Below are positions 1-6,046 of a stretch of 7,427 bases of DNA, piece after piece (positions within the stretch are counted from its first letter, which is position 1; each line of letters starts with the position of its first letter). The notes beneath the pieces were generated by a model. The model ran no database searches, was not told the origin of the DNA, and saw nothing but the letters and a program-made list of their open reading frames with translations. Source of the stretch: Propionibacterium sp. (GTDB taxonomy: Bacteria > Actinomycetota > Actinomycetes > Propionibacteriales > Propionibacteriaceae); the NCBI GenBank assembly GCA_012514785.1, contig JAAYZP010000204.1, positions 1 through 7,427 on the forward strand. The letters run 5' to 3'. Position numbers and translations under genes: made by a program.

Positions 1-21
1 CGAGCGTTTGGCATCGTCCAT
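1..21 (-). CDS. possible 5' end of a downstream operon gene (partial)
   Basis: An ATG on the minus strand at 21-19 opens a frame of seven codons (M-D-D-A-K-R-S) that runs off the left edge. It lies 12 bases after the stop codon of the MalG-like permease, so it could be the next gene of the importer operon. Sugar importer operons often continue with a glycoside hydrolase or a regulator, but nothing here identifies the product. The ribosome binding site is weak: an AGG about four bases before the ATG. A second ATG at 14-12, in another frame, has a better spaced AGGTG nine bases upstream and is an alternative start. Confidence 0.3.
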
Positions 22-33
22 CGCACCTGCCGA

Positions 34-903
34 CTACTTGATACCCGTGTTCGCGATCCCCGTGGCGATCTGCTTCTGGAAGAACAGGAACGCGATGACC
101 ACCGGGACGATGGACACCACGCTCATGGCCAGAATCAGGTTGAACGGCACGGTCTCCTCCGCGTTGAATCGCGCCAGGGCGACGGGCAAGGTGTAGACCC
201 GTTCGCTCTGCGCCACGACCAGCGGCCAGAGGAAGTCGTTCCAGCGCCACATGACCGAGAAGATGGCCACGACGGCGAGCGCCGGCTTGCACAGGGGCAG
301 CACGATGGTGAGGAAGGTGCGGAACTCGCCCGAACCGTCCACCCGCGCGGCCTCGATCAGCTCGTCGGGGATGGTCAGCATGTACTGCCTGAGCAGGAAC
401 ACGCCCGTCGGCGTCGCCGCCGCCGGGATGATCATGCCCCAGAGCGAGTTGACCAGCCCCAGATCCGCAACCACCTGGTACACCGGGATCAGGATCACCT
501 GCAGCGGGATCATGATGGTGGCCAGCGTGAGCACGAACAGGAAGTTCTTGCCACGGAAGTTGTACTTCGCGAGCGGATAGGCGGCCATCGAGTTGATGAC
601 CAGCGTGAGGATCGTCGCGCCCGCCGTCACCAGCACCGAGTTGGTGATGTAGCTGGCGAAGTTGAACCGGCTGAGCGCGCTCGTGTAGTTGTCGAAGGAC
701 CACGACTCCGGCAGGATCGGCACCGGCCGCATCGCGAGCTCGGTCGGGGTCTTGAACGATCCCAGCACCGTCCACACGACCGGGATCAGGCAGATCAGCA
801 CGAGCGTGACGAGGATCACCACGCGCAGCGCGTCGCTGAGACGCACCTTCTTGCGCCCCAACCCCGTCCAGGTGCGCTGGGCGGGCACGGTCTGCGTACT
901 CAT
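34..903 (-). CDS. carbohydrate ABC transporter permease, MalG type
   Basis: Inner-membrane permease of an ABC sugar importer (MalG/UgpE-like), one half of the transmembrane channel. The 289-residue length is normal for the family. About six hydrophobic segments are visible, near residues 26-48, 87-109, 120-142, 153-175, 206-228 and 256-275. The EAA loop that docks on the ATPase is at about 184-207 (EAARVDG then LPLCKP). The ATG at 903-901 overlaps the stop of the MalF-like gene as ATGA and has a good AAAGGA six bases upstream, so this start is well supported. The open frame continues far upstream of it only because GC-rich DNA lacks stop codons, and that upstream part is antisense-like nonsense. 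The substrate cannot be told from the permease sequence. Confidence 0.95.
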   Translation of the reverse strand: MSTQTVPAQRTWTGLGRKKVRLSDALRVVILVTLVLICLIPVVWTVLGSFKTPTELAMRPVPILPESWSFDNYTSALSRFNFASYITNSVLVTAGATILTLVINSMAAYPLAKYNFRGKNFLFVLTLATIMIPLQVILIPVYQVVADLGLVNSLWGMIIPAAATPTGVFLLRQYMLTIPDELIEAARVDGSGEFRTFLTIVLPLCKPALAVVAIFSVMWRWNDFLWPLVVAQSERVYTLPVALARFNAEETVPFNLILAMSVVSIVPVVIAFLFFQKQIATGIANTGIK

Positions 904-1817
904 TCGTCGTCCTTTCCTCGGCTGAGCGCCCAGTTGATGATCGTCAGCGTGAACACCACGAAGAACAGGATCACGCCGCCGGCCGCGGCGGTGCCGTAGC
1001 GGATCGGCGAGATGAAGCCGTTCTCGTAGATGTACTGCACGATCAGCGTCGTCGCCCCGACGGGGCCGCCGCCGGTGAGCGTCCAGATGAAGTCGAACGC
1101 CTGGAACCCGTGGATCGTGCCCAGGATGAGCACGACGAGCGCGCTCGGCTTCAGCAGGGGCAACGTGATGCCCCAGAACTGCTGCCACCCGGTCGCGCCG
1201 TCCATCCCGGCCGCCTCGTACAGCGTCGGGTCGATCGCCTGCAGGCCGGCGAGCAGGATCAGCATGTAGAAGCCCAGCTGGGTCCACACGCCGACGAGGA
1301 TGATCGAGACCATCGCCCACGTGCCGTCGACGAGCCACGGCACCGGGTCGACGCCGAACAGCGCCAGGAACTCGTTCAGCAGGCCACCCTGGCGCTGCAG
1401 GATCCAGCCGAACACCAGGCCCACCACGACGGGCGAGACCAGCACGGGCACGAACAGCGACGCCCGGAAAAACGCCTGCCCGCGACGCTGCTGGTTGACC
1501 AGCACCGCCACGAACGTGGCCAGCACGAGGCTGATCAGCACGTAGGCGACGGCGTACGTCACCGTCTGCCGCGCCACCTGCCAGAACTCCGAGCTGGTCA
1601 GGATGCTCTCGTAGTTGCCGAGCCCCACCCACCGGAACACGCGCCCGTTGGGGGACTCGTAGAGCGAGATGTTCACGCCGTTGATCGCCGGATAGATCGT
1701 GAACACGGCGAAGATCGCCATGTTCGGCAGCAGGAACAGGTACGGGGCCAGCCGAAGGCCCCACGGCACCTTGCGGCGTCGTGGGGTCATCGGCTGAGCC
1801 TCGGTGGCAATGCTCAC
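900..1817 (-). CDS. carbohydrate ABC transporter permease, MalF type
   Basis: The partner permease (MalF/UgpA-like), forming a heterodimeric channel with the MalG-like protein encoded next. From the GTG start it has 305 residues. The N-terminus is basic (TPRRRK, 11-16), followed by about six membrane segments near 22-44, 86-108, 118-140, 168-190, 222-244 and 276-298. The EAA loop is at 201-224 (EAAGMDGATG then LPLLKP). The family signature LTGGGP followed by T is at 247-256. I chose GTG at 1817 because its GTGA overlaps the TGA of the binding-protein gene, the same 4-base arrangement as at the other end of this gene. Alternatives are TTG at 1820 and ATG at 1790; the ATG has a GAGG eight bases upstream and would give 296 residues. 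Function at family level is secure and the start is less so. Confidence 0.93.
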   Translation of the reverse strand: MSIATEAQPMTPRRRKVPWGLRLAPYLFLLPNMAIFAVFTIYPAINGVNISLYESPNGRVFRWVGLGNYESILTSSEFWQVARQTVTYAVAYVLISLVLATFVAVLVNQQRRGQAFFRASLFVPVLVSPVVVGLVFGWILQRQGGLLNEFLALFGVDPVPWLVDGTWAMVSIILVGVWTQLGFYMLILLAGLQAIDPTLYEAAGMDGATGWQQFWGITLPLLKPSALVVLILGTIHGFQAFDFIWTLTGGGPVGATTLIVQYIYENGFISPIRYGTAAAGGVILFFVVFTLTIINWALSRGKDDE

Positions 1818-3157
1818 CAAGAGCCCATTTCTTCGACGATGCCCTCCACCTCGGGCTGGAGGTCATCCATGGCGGTGGCGAGGTCCTTCTGGCCGGCGAC
1901 CACCATGTCGAGCTGTCCCGTCAGCGCGGTGCCGGAGGCGCCGAACGCGGGCTGGGCGTTGGCGACGAAGCCCACCTCGGCGGTGCGGTTCAGGTCGGCG
2001 ATGAAGACGTCCATCGCGGCCTGCGCCTCCGCCGGGTAGCTCACGCCGGCCTCCGCGAGGTCGACGCGCGTGGGCAGGTTGCCGGAGACCGACGCGAAGT
2101 GCTCCTGGTTCTCCGTGGAGTTCATGAAGCGGACGAACTCGGCAGCCAGTGCGGGGTTGTCGCTGGCCGACAGCGCGGCCATGAACTTACCGCCCGGGAA
2201 ACCGCCGCACTCGACGTCGCACGGGTTGGGCGCCACGCCCCAGTCGAAGGTGGCGTTCTCGACGAACTGGCCCACCTGCCACGAGCCCGACAGGTAGATC
2301 GGGGTGTCGCTGGCGAGGAAGATCTCGTTGGCGCCCTCGTAGCGGGAGCCGGAGCCGAGCCAGAAGTCGCGCGGCATGGTGTCGTCGGCCATCATGTCGA
2401 TGAGCGGCTGCAGCGCGCGGACCGCGGCCTCCTTGTCGAGCGCCCACCCGTCGTCGTTCAGCAGGGCGGTGCCGTACTGAGCCAGCACGGTGGCCACGCG
2501 GTGGCCCGACTTGTCCATCGCGAACGCGTAGCTGGAGCCGGTGGCCTCCTGCACCTCGTGCGCGGCGGCGAGCATCTCGTCCCACGTCCACGGGTCGTCG
2601 GTGGGCGGCAGTTCGACGCCGGCCTCCTCGAACATCTCGAGGTTGACCAGCGGGCCGTTCATCGTGAGGTCGGAGGGGACGGCGATCATCTGGTCGGCGT
2701 TGTTGCGCACGGCCATCATCGGGCCCTCGAGGAACTCGTCGGCGAACTCGGCGCCGAGGTAGTCCTCGAGCGGGAGCAGGTCGGCCGCGAACTCACCGAG
2801 GCCGGTCAGACGCACCACGTCGGGGGCGTTGCCGCCGGAGAGGCGGGCGTTCAGGCTGGAGATGAGGTCGGCGTAGGCGAGGATCTCGAGCTCGACGGTG
2901 ACGTCGTACTCGGCCTCGAAGTCGGCGATCAGGTCGCGGGTGGCCTGCTCGTCGGGGCCGTCGGTGAAGTACAGGTAGTTGAGGGTCTCGCCGGCGAACT
3001 GGCCTTCCTCCACCGCCGGCGGTTCGGCCGGGGCCTGGGTGCCGTTGTCGGTGTCGTCCGGTTCTTCGATGGTCTCCCCCGGGGCACAGGCGCTGCCGAG
3101 CGCGAGTGCGCCCACCGCCAACAATGCCGAAAAGCGGGTGATGTTCCTTCTGAACAC
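1814..3157 (-). CDS. carbohydrate ABC transporter substrate-binding lipoprotein
   Basis: Extracellular solute-binding protein of family 1 (MalE-like), which captures the sugar and delivers it to the two permeases encoded next. It has 447 residues. The signal peptide has a basic start (FRRN, R8), a hydrophobic core at about 11-21 and a lipobox-like L-G-S-A-C, giving a lipidated Cys24. An acidic, proline-rich linker follows at about 25-55, then the bilobal binding fold with typical elements such as a G-N-A-P-D-V segment (109-114) and a G-S-W motif (291-293). A close cysteine pair, C313 and C317, may form a disulfide outside the cell. The start codon is GTG, with a perfect AAGGAGG five bases before it. 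It is the first gene of the operon, behind a promoter with a LacI-like operator. The ligand is not deducible; a sugar or oligosaccharide is the best guess. Confidence 0.93.
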   Translation of the reverse strand: MFRRNITRFSALLAVGALALGSACAPGETIEEPDDTDNGTQAPAEPPAVEEGQFAGETLNYLYFTDGPDEQATRDLIADFEAEYDVTVELEILAYADLISSLNARLSGGNAPDVVRLTGLGEFAADLLPLEDYLGAEFADEFLEGPMMAVRNNADQMIAVPSDLTMNGPLVNLEMFEEAGVELPPTDDPWTWDEMLAAAHEVQEATGSSYAFAMDKSGHRVATVLAQYGTALLNDDGWALDKEAAVRALQPLIDMMADDTMPRDFWLGSGSRYEGANEIFLASDTPIYLSGSWQVGQFVENATFDWGVAPNPCDVECGGFPGGKFMAALSASDNPALAAEFVRFMNSTENQEHFASVSGNLPTRVDLAEAGVSYPAEAQAAMDVFIADLNRTAEVGFVANAQPAFGASGTALTGQLDMVVAGQKDLATAMDDLQPEVEGIVEEMGSW

Positions 3158-3162
3158 GCTAG

Positions 3163-3169
3163 CCTCCTT
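3163..3169 (-). promoter_or_regulatory. strong ribosome binding site for the binding-protein gene
   Basis: The minus strand reads AAGGAGG here, a full match to the anti-Shine-Dalgarno core, five bases before a GTG codon. This fixes the GTG as the start. It also suggests the lipoprotein is made in excess over the permeases, whose ribosome binding sites are weaker and which depend on translational coupling. Confidence 0.8.
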
Positions 3170-3215
3170 GATTGCGTGGAAAGCGACCCGAGCGTCGCAC
3201 GGGTGCTGTTGTTGG

Positions 3216-3245
3216 ATTATAAACGTTTTCTGTAGGGCGGAATAA
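3216..3245 (-). promoter_or_regulatory. promoter of the ABC importer operon
   Basis: The minus strand carries a perfect TATAAT at 3221-3216. A weak -35 lies upstream: TTATTC at 3245-3240 with an 18-base spacer, or TATTCC with 17. Transcription would start near 3209, leaving a 5' untranslated region of roughly 50 bases before the GTG at 3157. The -10 stands out because the surrounding DNA is GC-rich. The weak -35 is common in actinobacteria. Confidence 0.6.
3219..3230. promoter_or_regulatory. LacI-family-type operator
   Basis: An AAACGTTT palindrome (3221-3228) has the central CG and A/T-rich arms typical of LacI/GalR-family operators. It shares one base with the -10 hexamer and lies within the -10/-35 spacer, so a bound regulator would block RNA polymerase. 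The symmetry ends at the 8-base core, because the flanks mismatch. The LacI-type assignment rests on the core and on the sugar-importer context. No regulator gene is in the window. Confidence 0.5.
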
Positions 3246-3301
3246 GTTGCAGGATGTTGCCCTGGCGTCGGGTTCAGGGCGTAGCCAGCGCGATTTACCC
3301 C

Positions 3302-3330
3302 TTGTGCGGGGGCTGTGTTCGTCGTAATGT
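3302..3330 (+). promoter_or_regulatory. possible promoter of the flavin reductase gene
   Basis: TTGTGC at 3302-3307 and TAATGT at 3325-3330 are separated by 17 bases, acceptable as a sigma-70-type promoter. Transcription would begin near 3337, about 26 bases before the ATG at 3363. The -35 lies between CCCC (3298-3301) and GGGG (3308-3311), a small inverted repeat of unknown meaning. The rest of the 3158-3362 gap contains another 6-base inverted repeat, GCCCTG/CAGGGC at 3259-3280, and nothing else I can name. Confidence 0.4.
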
Positions 3331-3351
3331 TGTGCGGTTCCGGGAGTGGTC

Positions 3352-3357
3352 GGGAGG
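3352..3357 (+). promoter_or_regulatory. ribosome binding site that sets the reductase start
   Basis: GGGAGG ends five bases before the ATG at 3363. This favours that ATG over the in-frame ATG at 3315. The earlier start would add 16 residues without homology to the family and lies upstream of the likely transcription start. Confidence 0.65.
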
Positions 3358-3362
3358 CGGGT

Positions 3363-4610
3363 ATGCCGGGTGCGGTCGTGATTGTCGGTGCCGGTCAGGC
3401 GGGCATCTCCTGCGCCATGGCGCTGAGGCGTGGCGGCTGGGAGGGCCCGGTCACGCTCGTGGGCCGCGAGCCTCACTTCCCCTATGAGCGGCCGCCGCTG
3501 TCCAAGCGTGTACTGATCGCGGAGGTTGGCCCAGAGTCGCTCATCCTCGCCGACGACGACGCCTTGGCGAAGCTCGAGGTCGAGTTCGTGCAGGCCGAGG
3601 TGGTGGCAATCGACAGGGAACATCGCCGGGTGCGTCTCTCCGACGGGTCGGAGCGCGACTACGGGCACCTGGTCCTCGCCACTGGCGGCAACCCCCGATA
3701 TCTCCCCGCCGCTCTACCAGGCGCCGATACCCCTGGCGTGCACGTCATCCGCACCATCGACGACGCCGTCGCCGTGGCCCACCGGCTGGAGACGGTGCGT
3801 GACGTCGTCGTCATCGGTGGCGGGTTCATCGGCGTCGAGGCGGCCGCGGCGCTGGCATCCGCCGGCCGAAACGTGGCCGTGCTGGAGGCGGTGCCCTCCC
3901 TGCTGGCCCGCGTGGCGCCTGTCGAGTTGGGGGAGTGGGCCACCTCCTACCTCGAGCGCCACGGCGTCACCGTCCGCACCTCGACGATGGCGGCCTCGAT
4001 CGACACCGACGACGACGGCCGCCTCAGCGGCGTCACCGCCACCGACGGCGCCCGCTACCCGGCCGGGCTCGTCATCGTCGGCATCGGCGCGGTCCCCGAG
4101 GTGGCGCTGGCGGAGTCGGCCGGACTGCGCGTCGAGCGGGCGATCGTCGTCGACGACGACCTGCGCACCGACGACCCCGCCATCTTCGCGGTGGGGGACT
4201 GCGCCGTGCAGGTGCGCGCGGACGGCACGCAGCACCGCCTCGAGTCCGTCCAGGCGGCGCAGGACCAGGGCCGCCACGTCGCGGGCGTCCTGCTCGGGAC
4301 CTCCGTTGCCGGCTACCGGGAGGTGCCGTGGTTCTGGAGCGACGTCGGCGAGGCCCGGATCCAGATGGCCGGACGCATCGATCTCGCCACCGACGTCATC
4401 CTGCGCGGCGATGTGGCCGACGACGATTTCTCCCTCTTCGGCTTCGACGGCGACACCTTCGTCGGCGTGGCCACGGTCAACCGCAGCCGCGACTACCTTG
4501 CCGGACGCATGTTCCTGCGCTCCGGCCGAGAGCTGCAGCGTTCGACGGCGGCTGACGAAGCCGTCGACCTGCGGGCCCTGGCTCGCCGCCCGGTTGACCC
4601 CGCGCGGTAG
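3363..4610 (+). CDS. FAD-dependent NAD(P)H:ferredoxin reductase-type oxidoreductase
   Basis: Pyridine-nucleotide-disulfide oxidoreductase fold of the ferredoxin/rubredoxin/putidaredoxin reductase family, which passes electrons from NAD(P)H through FAD to a small iron-sulfur partner. It has 415 residues, the usual length. The FAD dinucleotide motif G-A-G-Q-A-G is at 9-14. The family motif YERPPLSK is at 41-48 and ATGG at 106-109. The NAD(P)H-binding motif G-G-G-F-I-G is at 152-157, followed by an acidic E176 at the end of the second strand, which favours NADH. The second FAD motif IFAVGDCA is at 274-281. The C-terminal domain has PWFWSD at 322-327, a signature of this family rather than of disulfide reductases; there is no redox CxxxxC pair. 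The cytosolic partner is unknown, as no ferredoxin, P450 or Rieske gene lies nearby. It is divergent from the importer genes and 47 bases before the membrane-protein gene, so co-transcription with the latter is possible. Confidence 0.93.
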   Translation: MPGAVVIVGAGQAGISCAMALRRGGWEGPVTLVGREPHFPYERPPLSKRVLIAEVGPESLILADDDALAKLEVEFVQAEVVAIDREHRRVRLSDGSERDYGHLVLATGGNPRYLPAALPGADTPGVHVIRTIDDAVAVAHRLETVRDVVVIGGGFIGVEAAAALASAGRNVAVLEAVPSLLARVAPVELGEWATSYLERHGVTVRTSTMAASIDTDDDGRLSGVTATDGARYPAGLVIVGIGAVPEVALAESAGLRVERAIVVDDDLRTDDPAIFAVGDCAVQVRADGTQHRLESVQAAQDQGRHVAGVLLGTSVAGYREVPWFWSDVGEARIQMAGRIDLATDVILRGDVADDDFSLFGFDGDTFVGVATVNRSRDYLAGRMFLRSGRELQRSTAADEAVDLRALARRPVDPAR

Positions 4611-4621
4611 CGTCGGGGACG

Positions 4622-4633
4622 CCGGATATCCGG
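4622..4633. repeat. 12-base perfect palindrome between reductase and membrane-protein genes
   Basis: CCGGATATCCGG is a perfect palindrome with no spacer. It lies between the reductase stop and the GGAGGG ribosome binding site of the next gene. Without a loop it is unlikely to be a hairpin terminator. It could be a protein binding site or chance. Confidence 0.35.
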
Positions 4634-4657
4634 AAACACGCACGGCGGAGGGCCCCC

Positions 4658-5737
4658 ATGGACCGCACGCACACCAGCATCGGACTGCTCGCCGACCCCG
4701 GCCTGCCCCGGCGCATCGCCGAGCGCGAAGCGGCCCGGCTCCGAGTCGACCTCGAGCGCGACGTCGACCCGTCCGTCGACTGGCGAATCGATGTGAGCGA
4801 GCAGACCCTCCCGCTCGACGAACACGGCGAGATCCCGCTCCTCGCGCGCGCGGGCGAATTCAAGCAGCAGGGCGGCTGGGGCATCCTCATCTACCTCACC
4901 GACCTGCCGCGGGCCATCGGCGACGAGCCGATGGTCTGCGAACTCAGCACGTCGTCGCGGGCCGCGCTCGTCTCGCTACCGGCGCTCGGGCCGTGGCGCG
5001 TCGGCGCGCGTACCCGGAAGTTGCTGGTTCCGCTCGTCGACGGCCTGAACGGCACCGGCGAGCGCCCGAGCGCCGCGCGGACGAGGCAGGCCATCGGGGG
5101 CGGCGAGCCGGTGCGCCGCGACGACATCGGCCCCGACGACGTCACCTACATGACGCGCTCCGGCCGATGGAATAGCCTCCGGCTCCTGGCGGGGATGGTG
5201 CGCGGCAACCGCCCCGGGCGCCTGCTGGGCGCGCTGGCGAAGTGCATGGCCGCCGCGGTCGCCTCCGGCGCATTCGGCATCTTCTTCGCCACCATCTGGA
5301 GCATGGCCGACTCCCTCTCGCCGCTGCGGCTGGCCGTCATCAGCGTCGCCGCGATTGCGCTGCTCACCTTCTGGCTCATCCGAAGCAACGACCTGTGGAG
5401 CCGCAGCGGCGCGTCGGTGGTGCCCGGCCGGGTCCTCCTGGACAACGTCGCCACCCTCATCACTGTCACGCTCGCGGTGGTGCTGCTCTACGCGGTCCTC
5501 TACCTGGTGCTGCTCGCCGGGGCGGTGCTGATCATCACGACGGAGTACCTCGCCTCCCAGCTCGGCCACGACGTCGACTTCCGCGACTACCTGCAGCTCA
5601 CCTGGCTCGCCGCCTCCCTCGGCACGGTGGCCGGCGCGCTCGGCTCCACCTTCGACAGCGACCACGCCATCCGCGAGGCGACGTACAGTAGGCGGGAGTA
5701 CCAGCGTCGGCTGCTCGCGGAGCGTCGCGACGAATGA
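4658..5737 (+). CDS. integral membrane protein of unknown function
   Basis: I do not recognise this 359-residue protein. Residues 1-190 look soluble: an N-terminal strand and loop (SIGLLADPGLP, 7-17), a charged helix (about 18-37), then a hydrophobic stretch GWGILIYLTDLPR (73-85) and ALVSLPALGPWR (103-114), which suggest an alpha/beta core. Hydrophobic segments follow at about 190-214, 224-242, 263-294 (long enough for a bent helix or hairpin) and 313-331, ending in a charged tail. There is no signal peptide, so the N-terminal domain is probably cytoplasmic. The ATG is preceded by GGAGGG with a five-base gap, so the start is good. No catalytic motif is evident. It lies between a flavin reductase gene and the ribosomal operon; neither explains it. 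From memory, similar conserved proteins exist in actinobacteria, but I cannot confirm a family. Confidence 0.85.
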   Translation: MDRTHTSIGLLADPGLPRRIAEREAARLRVDLERDVDPSVDWRIDVSEQTLPLDEHGEIPLLARAGEFKQQGGWGILIYLTDLPRAIGDEPMVCELSTSSRAALVSLPALGPWRVGARTRKLLVPLVDGLNGTGERPSAARTRQAIGGGEPVRRDDIGPDDVTYMTRSGRWNSLRLLAGMVRGNRPGRLLGALAKCMAAAVASGAFGIFFATIWSMADSLSPLRLAVISVAAIALLTFWLIRSNDLWSRSGASVVPGRVLLDNVATLITVTLAVVLLYAVLYLVLLAGAVLIITTEYLASQLGHDVDFRDYLQLTWLAASLGTVAGALGSTFDSDHAIREATYSRREYQRRLLAERRDE

Positions 5738-5743
5738 CCGTCC

Positions 5744-5767
5744 CGCCCGCGCGGGGTGCCGCGGGCG
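5744..5767 (+). terminator. GC-rich hairpin, possible terminator after the membrane-protein gene
   Basis: CGCCCGCG (5744-5751) pairs perfectly with CGCGGGCG (5760-5767) around an eight-base loop, starting six bases after the stop codon at 5737. A short ATTT follows shortly after but there is no true T-tract, as is common in actinobacteria. It separates the upstream transcript from the likely ribosomal-operon promoter. Confidence 0.5.
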
Positions 5768-5773
5768 CACGAT

Positions 5774-5803
5774 TTGGGGAAAGTTCACATCTGAGCGTAA
5801 AGT
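5774..5803 (+). promoter_or_regulatory. possible promoter of the rpmJ-rpsM-rpsK-rpsD operon
   Basis: TTGGGG (5774-5779) and TAAAGT (5798-5803) are 18 bases apart and fit a loose actinobacterial housekeeping pattern (TTGxxx, TAxxxT). The site lies just after the putative terminator and about 130 bases before rpmJ, leaving a leader of roughly 120 bases. A ribosomal operon would be expected to have a strong promoter and this match is only moderate. Confidence 0.4.
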
Positions 5804-5831
5804 ATGCCGTCGGTCGTCTCTGCCCGCCGCC

Positions 5832-5848
5832 TCTTCGTGCCCCGAAGA
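5832..5848 (+). other. small hairpin in the rpmJ leader
   Basis: TCTTCG (5832-5837) pairs with CGAAGA (5843-5848) over a five-base loop. It would lie in the untranslated leader of the ribosomal operon, upstream of the larger hairpin at 5886-5911. It may be structural or chance. Confidence 0.35.
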
Positions 5849-5885
5849 ACACGGCGTGCAGGACGTCGACAGATATCCACCACAA

Positions 5886-5911
5886 GATTGGGCATAGATC
5901 CATGCCCAGTC
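5886..5911 (+). other. strong hairpin in the rpmJ leader, next to the ribosome binding site
   Basis: A 10-pair stem (GATTGGGCAT at 5886-5895 with ATGCCCAGTC at 5902-5911, one G-T wobble) closes a six-base loop. It ends eight bases before the AAAAGG ribosome binding site (5920-5925) of rpmJ. No T-run follows, so it is not an obvious terminator. It could be a protein-binding leader element, an RNA-stability element or an RNase site. Confidence 0.5.
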
Positions 5912-5932
5912 GCTGATTGAAAAGGTTGCTCG

Positions 5933-6046
5933 ATGAAGGTTCAGCCGAGCGTCAAGAAGATCTGCGACAAGTGCAAGGTTGTACGCCGGCACGGTCGTGT
6001 GATGGTGATCTGCTCCAACCCGCGCCATAAGCAGCGCCAGGGCTGA
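5933..6046 (+). CDS. rpmJ: 50S ribosomal protein L36
   Basis: The 37-residue protein is the standard length for L36 (bL36), a component of the large ribosomal subunit near the base of the L7/L12 stalk. The start MKVQPSVKKIC is diagnostic. The zinc ligands are all present: C11, C14, C27 and H32, so this is the zinc-binding form. AAAAGG lies seven bases before the ATG. It is the first gene of the ribosomal cluster here; the usual actinobacterial neighbour infA is not directly upstream. A 211-base structured spacer separates it from rpsM. Confidence 0.97.
   Translation: MKVQPSVKKICDKCKVVRRHGRVMVICSNPRHKQRQG

Noticed and set aside
904..1866. The reading frame of the MalG-like gene stays open upstream, giving a 610-codon frame.
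   Set aside because: The extension overlaps the MalF-like gene in another frame and is Arg/Ala/Gly-rich without homology. The ATG at 903 with a good ribosome binding site is the real start.
1781..3235. Long plus-strand open frame opposite the binding-protein gene.
   Set aside because: Composition is Val/Gly/Arg/Glu-rich as expected from the complement of a GC-rich gene; there is no ribosome binding site or recognisable domain, and the minus-strand gene is certain.
3526..5175. 549-codon plus-strand frame across the reductase and membrane-protein genes.
   Set aside because: Low-complexity Ser/Pro/Arg/Thr shadow of two real genes and their gap; no family features.
5776..5800. GGGGAA followed by GCGTAA, resembling a SigR/SigH-type stress promoter.
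   Set aside because: The -10 lacks the GTT core and the spacing is off; the housekeeping-type pair at 5774-5803 fits better.
5734..5916. 60-codon frame whose ATG overlaps the membrane-protein stop as ATGA.
   Set aside because: It would run through the putative terminator, the promoter and the leader hairpins; the sequence is low in similarity to anything I know. The overlap is probably chance.
5804..5920. 38-codon frame ending just before the rpmJ ribosome binding site, a possible leader peptide.
   Set aside because: Its ATG lies at or before the predicted transcription start and has no ribosome binding site; the Arg-rich composition fits random GC-rich DNA.
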